Positions 1 to 7,011 of a DNA stretch of 64,000 bases are shown one piece after another. The notes below the pieces were generated by a model that was not told the DNA's origin, did not search any database, and saw only the letters and a list, made by a program, of their open reading frames with translations. This DNA is from Ruminococcus sp. YRD2003 (GTDB lineage: Bacteria; Bacillota; Clostridia; Oscillospirales; Ruminococcaceae). How positions within the stretch are numbered: position 1 is the stretch's first letter; each line of letters starts with the position of its first letter. The stretch is taken from assembly GCA_900109435.1 (NCBI GenBank), contig FNZT01000006.1:1-64000 (forward strand). The letters run 5' to 3'. A program made the position numbers and the translations under genes.

Positions 1-4
1 TCAT
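1..4 (-). CDS. Start of an unidentified gene leaving the window
   Basis: Only the ATG (complement of 2-4) and one further base are inside the window. The call rests on a strong ribosome-binding site, the complement of cttttcctcct at 8-18, at ideal spacing before the ATG. The product cannot be known from this window. The gene would be transcribed away from tRNA-Arg, with about 200 bp between it and the terminator at 208-262. Confidence 0.5.
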
Positions 5-207
5 ATCTTTTCCTCCTGACATTATTATTCCATAGACAGCAGGCGTGATCTGCTTTCTATGTATCTGCCACAGGAGGCTCACAAATCGTTCACAGCGCCT
101 TTTGCTGTCATCGGTGGTGTAGTTTCTCGACCTGCTGCCGATGCCGTCGAAAACGGCTCACAAATCGCTGATAGGCATTCTATCATTTGTTTTGGGGAAA
201 ATAAAAA
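5..207. other. Intergenic leader with a repeated 13-mer
   Basis: No plausible gene is visible. The 13-base word ggctcacaaatcg occurs twice, at 76-88 and 155-167. Nothing else was recognised. On the minus strand this stretch is the likely 5' leader of the gene starting at position 4; no convincing promoter was found in it. Confidence 0.35.
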
Positions 208-262
208 AAGGACTCGATTCCAGAGTTTTCACAATTAGTGAAAACCACTAAAACCGAGTCCG
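208..262 (-). terminator. Rho-independent terminator, minus strand
   Basis: Outer arms ggactcg (210-216) and cgagtcc (255-261) enclose inner arms gttttcac (225-232) and gtgaaaac (238-245). On the minus strand the stem is followed by a run of seven T. It would end a transcript coming from the right, separate from the tRNA terminator at 434-455. Confidence 0.7.
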
Positions 263-433
263 AAACTTTGTGTACTATTTTTAGCTGAAAAATCTGAGAT
301 TAGCCGGTATATCGACCGTTGAAGAGCTCCAAAACTACCTTTGTGGGGGTTCAACTCCCTAAAAAGCCTTAAAACGCCCCAATGTCATCCCTCATTTTTT
401 CAATAACTTTTCTGAAATTTGGGTAGCAAAAAA
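263..433. other. Intergenic stretch between two minus-strand terminators
   Basis: No ORF of note. The segment lies between two minus-strand terminators, so it could be a small transcript, but no promoter is evident. Around 326-358 the plus strand vaguely resembles the 3' half of a tRNA-Trp (ctccaaaa loop, ggttcaactccc T-arm-like) without a pairing anticodon stem or CCA end. It could equally be a decayed integration remnant beside the tRNA-Arg 3' end. Confidence 0.25.
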
Positions 434-455
434 GCCCGAATATTCGGGCTTTTTT
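434..455 (-). terminator. Terminator of tRNA-Arg
   Basis: Perfect palindrome gcccgaatattcgggc (434-449) with T/A runs on both sides, 37 bp beyond the tRNA 3' end. It can act in both directions and most simply terminates tRNA-Arg. Confidence 0.85.
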
Positions 456-485
456 GGGCATGTCATCAATTTTGTTATGCCATCA

Positions 486-560
486 TGGTACGCCTGACAG
501 GAGTCGAACCTGCGCACATGGCGTCGGAGGCCACTGCTCTATCCACTGAGCTACAGGCGC
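486..560 (-). tRNA. tRNA-Arg (anticodon CCG)
   Basis: Read on the minus strand: acceptor GCGCCTG pairs with CAGGCGT, D arm GCTC/GAGC, anticodon stem GTGGC/GCCAT around loop CTCCGAC (anticodon CCG, codon CGG), T arm with TTCGACT, and an encoded CCA at 488-486. All arms close. It reads towards the left edge and is followed by the palindromic terminator at 434-455. Confidence 0.95.
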
Positions 561-617
561 ATTTTTTTAGCATTACCTATGATAACAAAATTACAAATAC
601 TATTATATCAAAAACTC

Positions 618-646
618 TTGAATTTTGCAAGTGTTTGTGGTATAAT
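618..646 (+). promoter_or_regulatory. Sigma-A promoter of the papain-like hydrolase gene
   Basis: TTGAAT (618-623), a 17-bp spacer and TATAAT (641-646), about 60 bp before the TTG start at 708. Confidence 0.7.
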
Positions 647-707
647 TTATAGAGAAATTTTTCGGAGTCCCAAAAACAGGCTCGAAAATGTTGACGGAGG
701 TGATAAT

Positions 708-1292
708 TTGGAGGATTATATCTACGTGATCGTCGCGCAGACCGGAACCGGTCCTGCAAGATTTTTCAGATTTATAACCAAAAAGCCGTTCAATCATGTT
801 TCTCTTTCGGGAGATGTGACACTCTCCGAAATGTACAGCTTCTGCCGCACCTACTGCCCCGTACCGCTTCCCGCAACTTTCAATAAAGAAATTGTCGGCA
901 AGGGCACGCTTGGCAAGTTCGGATATATCCCATGCGAGATCTACCGCATCCCCGTCACAAAAGAGCAAAAGGCTGAGTACAACCGCATTATCCGCCATTT
1001 CGTGGATAACCGCAATATCTACTCGTACAATATCCTCGGCCTCCTTGCCGTGTATATGAACATAGAATGGAAGCGCAAAAAGAACTTCGTCTGTTCGCAA
1101 TTCGTGGCGTATACACTTGATAAGATCGGCATTCCGCTCGAGAAGTCGTTCTGTCTGTATACTCCCGACGATTTCCGCAAATTCCCGAATGCGACCCTCT
1201 ACTATGCAGGCGAGCTCAACAGCTTCTACGACGATGTGATGTCCCGCCCCGAGAGCAGATACCCGAGAACTTTTACCTCAAAGGCTAACTAA
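708..1292 (+). CDS. Permuted papain-like (YiiX/NlpC-P60-type) cysteine hydrolase
   Basis: A 194-residue protein with no signal peptide. It resembles the circularly permuted papain-like hydrolases of the YiiX/YebB group, which act on amide or ester bonds. Here an early His lies in FNHVSL and the presumed nucleophile Cys in VCSQFVAYTL near residue 130. The start was set at TTG 708 because a strong acggaggtgat site precedes it by the right distance and no in-frame ATG does better. The stop overlaps the stop of the convergent small gene at 1289-1291. The family assignment is by motif only and the substrate is unknown. Confidence 0.65.
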   Translation: MEDYIYVIVAQTGTGPARFFRFITKKPFNHVSLSGDVTLSEMYSFCRTYCPVPLPATFNKEIVGKGTLGKFGYIPCEIYRIPVTKEQKAEYNRIIRHFVDNRNIYSYNILGLLAVYMNIEWKRKKNFVCSQFVAYTLDKIGIPLEKSFCLYTPDDFRKFPNATLYYAGELNSFYDDVMSRPESRYPRTFTSKAN

Positions 1293-1591
1293 CGCCTGTC
1301 CGAGAGCGCGGAGGCAAGCAGCGCCGCCGCCCGTAACTCGTCAGGCGTGAGCAGATATGCCGCAAGGAGACTTCTGCTGTCGCTCCCGACGATATAACCG
1401 AGGTCAACACTGTGCCCGAGGATAACGAGCTGTGCGGACGCCTCCCCGACTGTGAGGCTCACCGATGATATGCTCTCTTCGCTTAGCTTGTTGTGGGAAT
1501 TGGCGCACGACAATAAAAACATTTGCAGGCCGCCTGTCAGTACGACGTACGCGAGTACGATACTGACTGCGGTCTTATTTTTTTTCCTCAT
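1289..1591 (-). CDS. Small predicted lipoprotein coupled to spoIIP
   Basis: A 100-residue protein beginning MRKKNKTAVS with one hydrophobic segment that ends in LLSC, a possible lipobox. The rest shows no family I recognise. Its ATG follows the spoIIP stop (TAA at 1593-1595) by a single base and its ribosome site ggagcag lies in the spoIIP 3' end, so translation is probably coupled. Position suggests a role in the same sporulation or envelope step, but this is inference. The longer frame upstream of this ATG runs inside spoIIP and was not used. Confidence 0.6.
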   Translation of the reverse strand: MRKKNKTAVSIVLAYVVLTGGLQMFLLSCANSHNKLSEESISSVSLTVGEASAQLVILGHSVDLGYIVGSDSRSLLAAYLLTPDELRAAALLASALSDRR

Positions 1592-1592
1592 T

Positions 1593-2750
1593 TTACTGCT
1601 CCTTGACAGAATCGAGCAGGCGGCTGAGCGACTGCCCGATAAGTTGTCCGCTGTATTGTGCCTGCTCAAGGGTATTGCAGTGCGAGCCTACCTCTATGAG
1701 CAGACTGCCCGTGGTCAGATCCTGATTGTAATGGCGGTAATCGAATAGTATAGGTCGGGTCAGACCCGGATAGTCCGACTCGAGCTGCTGCTGAAGACAG
1801 CAGGCAAAATGAAAATTCTTCATATAGTCGGGCATATCGAGAGTCCCGTCGTCACAGCCCGATATTATCATCACCTGTGCCGCTTCTCTGCCGTTTATGC
1901 CGATATACGGCTGGGCAGCTGTCCCCTCGCCCGAAATGGCATCGCGGTGGATGTCAAGAGCGACCTTAATGCTCGGGTACTGTTCGAGGATAGGCAGTAT
2001 AGTCTCGCGCGAGCGCCCGTACGAGCCGTTATATGACGGATAATCGTGGATATCTGTCGCGTGTATCACACTGTAGCCTGCCGCCTCGAGCTCCGCCTGT
2101 ATCGCGTTCCCGACCATCACCATATTCTTGGTATCGTCTGTGGTGCGGTAGTTGAAATCAGCGTCATACTTATCACGGACGTACGGCTCGAAGCTCTCGG
2201 TCGTGTGTGTGTGGTATATCAGTATCTGCGGCTCGTCGGTGTCCGTAACCGTGAAGTTAGGCAGGCAGCGGCTCTCCGCGATGAGTGTGTCATTCGCGAG
2301 CTCTGTCTTGTTGTTGACCTGTCCGCCGTTAGGAAGGTCAAAAAACGAAGTGCCGCTGTATACTCCGTAGGTAGTACGTATGATATCTCCGCCCTCCGTG
2401 TAGTCGGTGTCTGACGGATAAGGCTTCGGTCCCGCATTGCGAGAGACCATGTCCCGCGGACTTATTAGCTTCACAAGGGTATCCTCCTCATCCGCGAGGC
2501 CATATCCCTCCGAGAGCGTGATGCTGCTGCGGAGTATGTCGGCTTTGGCGTCCGAGTCACTGAAACTGCGTGTGGTCTGCTCCGTCCTGACAGTGCTGTC
2601 AGAGCTGCCGACGTGCAGGCTGCCTACACTCACTACTGCCTCTTTCATGGCGGGTAAAGCCTTTGCGGAGACAGCCGCCCCGAGCGGCAGCGACAGCAGA
2701 AGCAGCAGCCTTATCGCAGAGGCTGCTTTCCTGCGCTTGTATCTTGTCAT
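1593..2750 (-). CDS. spoIIP: Stage II sporulation protein P (SpoIIP)
   Basis: SpoIIP is a membrane-anchored peptidoglycan amidase/endopeptidase that works with SpoIID and SpoIIM to thin the septal wall and drive engulfment. This 385-residue protein has an N-terminal membrane anchor after a basic start (MTRYKRRK), then a long extracytoplasmic linker and the family motifs ILIYHTHTTESF (near residue 176), where the His and Glu lie, and VALDIHRDAISG (near residue 262). Length fits the family. The small lipoprotein gene downstream is translationally coupled. A sigma-E-like promoter would be expected in the 2751-2900 leader but I could only find weak matches. Its presence points to a spore-forming ancestry. 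Confidence 0.93.
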   Translation of the reverse strand: MTRYKRRKAASAIRLLLLLSLPLGAAVSAKALPAMKEAVVSVGSLHVGSSDSTVRTEQTTRSFSDSDAKADILRSSITLSEGYGLADEEDTLVKLISPRDMVSRNAGPKPYPSDTDYTEGGDIIRTTYGVYSGTSFFDLPNGGQVNNKTELANDTLIAESRCLPNFTVTDTDEPQILIYHTHTTESFEPYVRDKYDADFNYRTTDDTKNMVMVGNAIQAELEAAGYSVIHATDIHDYPSYNGSYGRSRETILPILEQYPSIKVALDIHRDAISGEGTAAQPYIGINGREAAQVMIISGCDDGTLDMPDYMKNFHFACCLQQQLESDYPGLTRPILFDYRHYNQDLTTGSLLIEVGSHCNTLEQAQYSGQLIGQSLSRLLDSVKEQ

Positions 2751-2940
2751 ACACTCACCTCGTCCGATGAGCTGTGCTCATCCTTATTGCTTCGGCAATA
2801 CTGTATCAATACTGTCTGCGGTATTGCCTTAATAGTATTTCCATTAATCACATCATATTCGCGAAGTTTTGAAAAAATGCTCCCCGCCCGATGTGATAAT
2901 CGCGAAATATGACGAATAAGATATTCTGAGGTGATGACAG
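2751..2940. promoter_or_regulatory. Divergent spoIIP/deacetylase control region with two hairpins
   Basis: On the spoIIP side the leader holds two inverted repeats: gatgagc/gctcatc at 2767-2783 and ggcaatac/gtattgcc at 2794-2828. No convincing sigma-A promoter is seen in either direction, which would fit control by sporulation sigma factors (inference). The deacetylase ribosome site gaggtgatg lies at 2930-2938. Confidence 0.4.
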
Positions 2941-3816
2941 ATGTACAGGTCATACAGTGTATCGAGATTCCTTTGGCTGCTGCTCGCGGACGCTGTGATA
3001 TTCACGCTCTGTGCGGGCTCCTTCCTCGTGGGCAGGAACTTTCTCACGTCTGCGGACAGCAGCCCCGAGGCTCCCGTAAGGCTGCCCGTGATAATGTATC
3101 ACAGCATATACGACGGTACGCCGTCCGAATATGTGGTGACGCCCGCTCAGGTCGAGAACGACCTGCGCCTGCTCTGCGAAAACGGCTATAAGTCAGTGAC
3201 TGCACAGCAGCTGATTGACTATACTCAGGGCAGAGGCGGTCTTCCTCTCAAGCCCGTGATGATAACCCTCGATGACGGCTACTACAACAACCTGACATAC
3301 CTGCTCCCGCTGCTTGAGAAGTACGATATGACAGCCGTTATTTCCGTCGTGGGTGCTTATACCGACAACGACGCTGCCCGCGACCCGCACATTCCCTCCT
3401 ATTCGTACCTGACATGGGACGATATCGTACTTCTCGCAGGCTCGGGCAGAGTTGAACTCGGGAACCATACTTACGATATGCATTCCCTCTACAGCGGGAG
3501 AATCGGCTGCAAGCGCACGGACGGTGAATCCGAGGAGGAGTACCGTCAGGCGCTCGGTGAAGACATCTCCCGCCTGCAATCCGAATTTTCGGCAAATCTC
3601 GGCATGGCGCCGCGCATATTCACTTACCCGTTCGGAGCTGTCAGCCGAGAGAGCCTGCCCGTCATCCGCGAGAACGGATTCCTGATGACCCTGACCTGCC
3701 GCGAGCGTCCGAACTACATCTCCCGCGACCCCGACTGCCTCTACGGTATAGGCCGCTATAACAGGAACGGTCTGCTCTCTTCTGCCGAGTTTATGCGGAA
3801 AATAGAGGAGGAATGA
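2941..3816 (+). CDS. Membrane-anchored polysaccharide deacetylase (NodB domain)
   Basis: A 291-residue carbohydrate esterase 4-type protein. An N-terminal transmembrane segment (about residues 9-30) is followed by the NodB homology domain: PVIMYHSIYD, the metal-binding TLDDGYYNN (first Asp pair), the LGNHTYDMHSL His motif, and a C-terminal TYPFG motif. Such enzymes remove acetyl groups from peptidoglycan GlcNAc/MurNAc or surface glycans outside the membrane. Divergence from spoIIP suggests a cortex or envelope role, similar to PdaA/PdaB-type spore deacetylases, but vegetative wall modification is equally possible. Confidence 0.85.
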   Translation: MYRSYSVSRFLWLLLADAVIFTLCAGSFLVGRNFLTSADSSPEAPVRLPVIMYHSIYDGTPSEYVVTPAQVENDLRLLCENGYKSVTAQQLIDYTQGRGGLPLKPVMITLDDGYYNNLTYLLPLLEKYDMTAVISVVGAYTDNDAARDPHIPSYSYLTWDDIVLLAGSGRVELGNHTYDMHSLYSGRIGCKRTDGESEEEYRQALGEDISRLQSEFSANLGMAPRIFTYPFGAVSRESLPVIRENGFLMTLTCRERPNYISRDPDCLYGIGRYNRNGLLSSAEFMRKIEEE

Positions 3817-3817
3817 A

Positions 3818-3855
3818 AAAGTGCAGAGTATCGCTGCCGATACCCTGCACTTTCT
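3818..3855. terminator. Bidirectional terminator between convergent genes
   Basis: Stem arms gtgcagagtatcg (3821-3833) and cgataccctgcac (3838-3850) with A/T runs on both sides. It serves the deacetylase gene from the left and the kinase operon from the right. Confidence 0.8.
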
Positions 3856-3856
3856 T

Positions 3857-5167
3857 TTACGTTTGCCCTGTGAGCGATACCGCGGCTGTAGCTATCGCCA
3901 TTCCGTCTGCATAGCGCAGCGTGAACTCGCCGTCGTACTTCTCGCACAGCCTTTCGAGTATTTTCAGTCCGTAGCCGTGTCCCTCGCGGACATCCGTCTT
4001 TTCGGCTGCGGCGTCCTCCGCGCACGTATTCTCGCAGCGCACTATAAAATAACCGTTTTTTGCTGCGCTTTTCAGCCTGATGTACTTCTCCGCCGTGTCG
4101 GGGAGCTTCTTGCAGCTGTTTACCGCGTTGTCGAAAACATTCACGATTATGGAGCAGAGCTCATACTCATCGAACGGCACCGAATCACAGTCACGAAGGT
4201 CTATCTCGGTGTCTATCGACTTCATCGCCTTGTCCTCAAGCTTTATCGTCAGCACGGAATTGACCGTCTGACTTGCACAGTAGTTGACTGCGCGTATCTC
4301 GTTGAGCTTCGCTCTTATACCGCCGATTATGCTCGAGACCTCGTCTGTGCCTTCCGCGTCAAGCGATTCTTCGACCCTGACGAGCTGCTCGGAAAGGTGC
4401 TCCTGCAAGGAGGTTATCGCCTCGTACTTATTCTGTGCGAGCTCGTAGTAGCGCTTGTTGCTCTCGGCTTCACCTGCTTCGTTTTCAAGCTTCGCCTCGG
4501 TGTTGATAAGGTCTATGGCTTTCTCGGAATTGAAGTATTGCAGGTATATCATGATTATCAGCAGAAGCTGAAAAATAAGGTGGCACCATACAGTCCTGTA
4601 TGTGAGGTCGTCCTTGTTGACCGAGAAGAACACAAATATGAATACGATGTGCAGGAGCGTGAACAGTATGATGCCCCACAGCCCCTTCATCCGCACGCGG
4701 TCGTGCTCTTTCCGCTTGACTACCATACAAAGCATCGTGGTCAGCGGCAGCATGATATCTACAATGATTATCTTGCCGCTTATCAGTACGACATTCATAT
4801 CGTTCTGCGAATAGTAGACTGTTGTCGGCAGCCTGAACGCAAGACTGGTCAGGAGCATGGTCAGCGGCTCGGCGATGATCGCTACAAAGGTAAAGTATAT
4901 CGATAGCCTCAACTTTGTCTTTATACTGTCATTGAAGAATGCGAGTACAAAAACAAAGGTCAGGAACTTTGCCGTTGTCTGCAATATCTCCTCGACGGCA
5001 CTGGTCTCGAAAAAGATAAAGACCCTGTGAACTGCGTAGAACAGGGCTGTCCACAGCACGCTGATAAAGAAGAATCCGCGCTTGGGGTGTCCGAGCTCGA
5101 AGAATATGAAGGTGCCGATAGAGAGCTGCAAATACAGATTTGCGATATACATCAACTGGTCGTTCAT
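3857..5167 (-). CDS. AgrC-like sensor kinase with intact ATPase but no phospho-acceptor His
   Basis: A 436-residue protein with about six transmembrane helices (residues 5-210), a coiled DHp-like helix pair (235-300) and a C-terminal GHKL ATPase domain with N-box NVFDNAVN (343-350) and G-box GHGYGLKIL (396-404). In AgrC/Spo0B-type kinases the phosphorylated His lies in an RHD motif. Here the equivalent positions read QEH (255-257), placing Glu256 where the His should be. The neighbouring paralogue at 5849-6790 aligns without gaps over this helix and has RHD, but lacks the ATPase domain. The two probably work as a pair. The ATG overlaps the regulator stop codon (ATGA), so it is the last gene of a three-gene operon. 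Confidence 0.85.
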   Translation of the reverse strand: MNDQLMYIANLYLQLSIGTFIFFELGHPKRGFFFISVLWTALFYAVHRVFIFFETSAVEEILQTTAKFLTFVFVLAFFNDSIKTKLRLSIYFTFVAIIAEPLTMLLTSLAFRLPTTVYYSQNDMNVVLISGKIIIVDIMLPLTTMLCMVVKRKEHDRVRMKGLWGIILFTLLHIVFIFVFFSVNKDDLTYRTVWCHLIFQLLLIIMIYLQYFNSEKAIDLINTEAKLENEAGEAESNKRYYELAQNKYEAITSLQEHLSEQLVRVEESLDAEGTDEVSSIIGGIRAKLNEIRAVNYCASQTVNSVLTIKLEDKAMKSIDTEIDLRDCDSVPFDEYELCSIIVNVFDNAVNSCKKLPDTAEKYIRLKSAAKNGYFIVRCENTCAEDAAAEKTDVREGHGYGLKILERLCEKYDGEFTLRYADGMAIATAAVSLTGQT

Positions 5168-5871
5168 ATCTCACTCCCCAAAAAGTCAATGTAGCGCTGC
5201 TTGGACTCGCGGTATCGGCTCTGGCTTATCGGGAGCTCTGTACCGCATTTGAGCGTCAGCGAGAAGCGCCGCAGCGTCATTATCTGTTTCATATTTATGT
5301 AGATGCTCTGGTGACAGTGAAGGAAAAACTCGGGGAGCTGCTCCTGAATGTCGGCAAGCGATATCCCGTAGTATTCGCCTATGCATTTTCCGCTGAGGTC
5401 AAATACGGCAAGTCTGCGGCGGATGCTCTCGATATAGGAGATGTCGCTCAGCGGGAGCGCTATCATCTTCCGTCCCGAATTTATCTTCAGCACTCCCCCG
5501 CTCTGCTGCTTATACTCAATTATCTGCATAACGCGCCGCACCTTTTCAAGTGTGAACGGCTTCAGAAGGAATGCGTCGGGACTGGTAGCGAATATGTCCT
5601 CGCAGTATCTGATATGCGCTGTTATGAATACGAGGCTCATACCCGAATACTGCTTCTGAAGTCTGTCGGCAAAGGTGATGCCGTTATTCTCGTTTTCAAG
5701 CTCGATATCAAGAAACACTGCCGTAAAGCTCTCACGCGAGAGCAGCCGTTCAGCCTCCGCTGCATTTACCGCCACGCTCACCTTCGGAGACGGCTCGCCG
5801 AGCTCCTCCAAAAGCTTTTTGAGCTCATTGCAGTGCTCTATCCTGTCATCATATATCAGTATTCTCTGCAT
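5164..5871 (-). CDS. LytTR-family response regulator (AgrA-like)
   Basis: A 235-residue protein: receiver domain (1-120) with the acidic pocket DD at 8-9, phospho-acceptor Asp55 in VFLDIEL, Thr84 and Lys104 in LLKPF, then a LytTR DNA-binding domain (about 130-235). Such regulators bind pairs of direct repeats and control peptides, bacteriocins or surface factors. ATG 5871 was chosen because aggagaagc precedes it; longer starts lack a site. The gene lies inside an operon, overlapping the upstream kinase by 23 bp and the downstream kinase by the ATGA junction. No AgrB or peptide gene is seen nearby, so the input is unknown. Confidence 0.92.
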   Translation of the reverse strand: MQRILIYDDRIEHCNELKKLLEELGEPSPKVSVAVNAAEAERLLSRESFTAVFLDIELENENNGITFADRLQKQYSGMSLVFITAHIRYCEDIFATSPDAFLLKPFTLEKVRRVMQIIEYKQQSGGVLKINSGRKMIALPLSDISYIESIRRRLAVFDLSGKCIGEYYGISLADIQEQLPEFFLHCHQSIYINMKQIMTLRRFSLTLKCGTELPISQSRYRESKQRYIDFLGSEI

Positions 5872-6790
5872 ATGCTTCTCCTGCCTTCTTCTCATTTTCG
5901 TTCCCAGGCACCTTTATGGCATAGGTGCGCCTCTTTATCTCATTCAGCAGCTTTCGTGCTTCTGCCCTGCACTCGGGCTGTCCCGCAAGAGCCTCGACCG
6001 CAGTAAGGTGGTTCACGAGGTCGTGGCGTATCATGGATATCTCCGTGTACTTCTCCTCTGCTGCCTTGTAATAGTCGATCTCACGCTCGCGCTCCTTCCT
6101 GATGACCTCAAGCTTCTTTTTGGCTTTCTCGAGCTGTCTCACCTCGCGGCCTTTGTAGAACTGGTGGAACATCATCGCTATCAGCAGGGTCTGCATACCG
6201 AACTGTATGATGTTGTTTGCCTCACTGTAGCGGTTCGCAGGGTCGGTGTAGAATATGAAAAGGTATATCATATGGATCAGATCAAAGCCGATTATGAGAA
6301 GAACATCGCGTATGAGGAACTCCTCCTTTATATGGCGGAAGGCAAATACCAGACAGGTCACAAATGTGAAAAGGAACAGCGTATCTATGGCGTAGACCCT
6401 TCCGATCGCGACGATCACGTTCTCGTCCTGAAATACATAGAATTCCGTCGGAGACATATCGAAAACGAGGCACAGGATGCCGAGCGTCAGCAGCTCTGCT
6501 GCTCCGCCCAGAATTATGAACAGACAGGCTGTGCAGAAGCGCTTGAATCTGCTCCCCTCAAAGAAGAAGAGCACAGCTGTCTGGTACAGCATACAAATGA
6601 TCATCTGCACATACGGCGAAGGGGCTTTTTCTCCGAGCAGATGAAACAGAATGAATGAAACAGAATAAGTCGTGAACCACACCGAGCACGGAATGATGAA
6701 GTGCGTTTTCAGGCGCAAAAACTGTGAGTAGAAAAACACGCCGAGTATGGTCTGGTCTATCAGAGTCAAAAAATATACGATATAATTCAT
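5849..6790 (-). CDS. AgrC-like sensor with phospho-acceptor His but no ATPase domain
   Basis: A 313-residue paralogue of the kinase at 3857-5167, with the same polytopic membrane part and the same spacing to the DHp helix. It has the conserved phospho-acceptor motif IRHDLVNHL with His256, but ends at residue 313 right after the DHp helices, with no N-box or G-box. The reading frame closes inside the start of the regulator gene (23-bp overlap), and nothing downstream encodes a lost ATPase in another frame, because that DNA is the intact regulator. It is therefore not a simple frameshift. Expected role: substrate half of a split kinase, phosphorylated in trans by the downstream paralogue. Start ATG 6790 is preceded by aggagacg. 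Confidence 0.85.
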   Translation of the reverse strand: MNYIVYFLTLIDQTILGVFFYSQFLRLKTHFIIPCSVWFTTYSVSFILFHLLGEKAPSPYVQMIICMLYQTAVLFFFEGSRFKRFCTACLFIILGGAAELLTLGILCLVFDMSPTEFYVFQDENVIVAIGRVYAIDTLFLFTFVTCLVFAFRHIKEEFLIRDVLLIIGFDLIHMIYLFIFYTDPANRYSEANNIIQFGMQTLLIAMMFHQFYKGREVRQLEKAKKKLEVIRKEREREIDYYKAAEEKYTEISMIRHDLVNHLTAVEALAGQPECRAEARKLLNEIKRRTYAIKVPGNENEKKAGEAYAENTDI

Positions 6791-6822
6791 ATTTCGTCTC
6801 CTGACATTTTGGATGTATCCAT

Positions 6823-6851
6823 ATTATACTACATTTTCCGCGTTAAGACAA
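6823..6851 (-). promoter_or_regulatory. Promoter of the split-kinase operon
   Basis: Minus strand: TTGTCT (6851-6846), 17-bp spacer, TATAAT (6828-6823), with the kinase ATG about 33 bp further on. Confidence 0.75.
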
Positions 6852-6937
6852 GTACCGTCAGCGCCGTACAACATGATAACGGGCTGCTTGTGACACAAGC
6901 TTCACGGGATAGTCCGAACTTCAATGATAATCAGCAA

Positions 6938-6968
6938 AAGTCGGCTTCGGATACCCCGAAGCCGACTT
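6938..6968 (-). terminator. Terminator of the scaffoldin operon
   Basis: Arms aagtcggcttcgg (6938-6950) and ccgaagccgactt (6956-6968), perfect 13-bp stem with a short T run on the minus strand, 43 bp past the stop of the giant dockerin gene. The remaining part of 6852-7011 holds no recognisable gene, only a small palindrome near 6890-6904. Confidence 0.8.
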
Positions 6969-7011
6969 CCTGCCTGTCAGCGTTCATGCATCATTAACTG
7001 CTCAATCGCTC

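Noticed and set aside
326..358. tRNA-Trp gene
   Set aside because: Anticodon-loop-like and T-arm-like words are present, but the anticodon and acceptor stems do not pair and there is no CCA end.
200..433. Possible tracrRNA next to a cas9 gene beyond the left edge
   Set aside because: The stem with cgagtc and a T run recalls tracrRNA ends, but there is no CRISPR repeat in the window to pair with, and the left gene is not visible.
3821..4906. 361-residue ORF opposite the ATPase-bearing kinase
   Set aside because: Lies wholly antisense to a well-supported kinase with N- and G-boxes and has no motifs.
5849..5871. Frameshift explaining the missing ATPase domain of the upstream kinase
   Set aside because: The following DNA encodes a complete regulator in its own frame; no leftover GHKL sequence exists.
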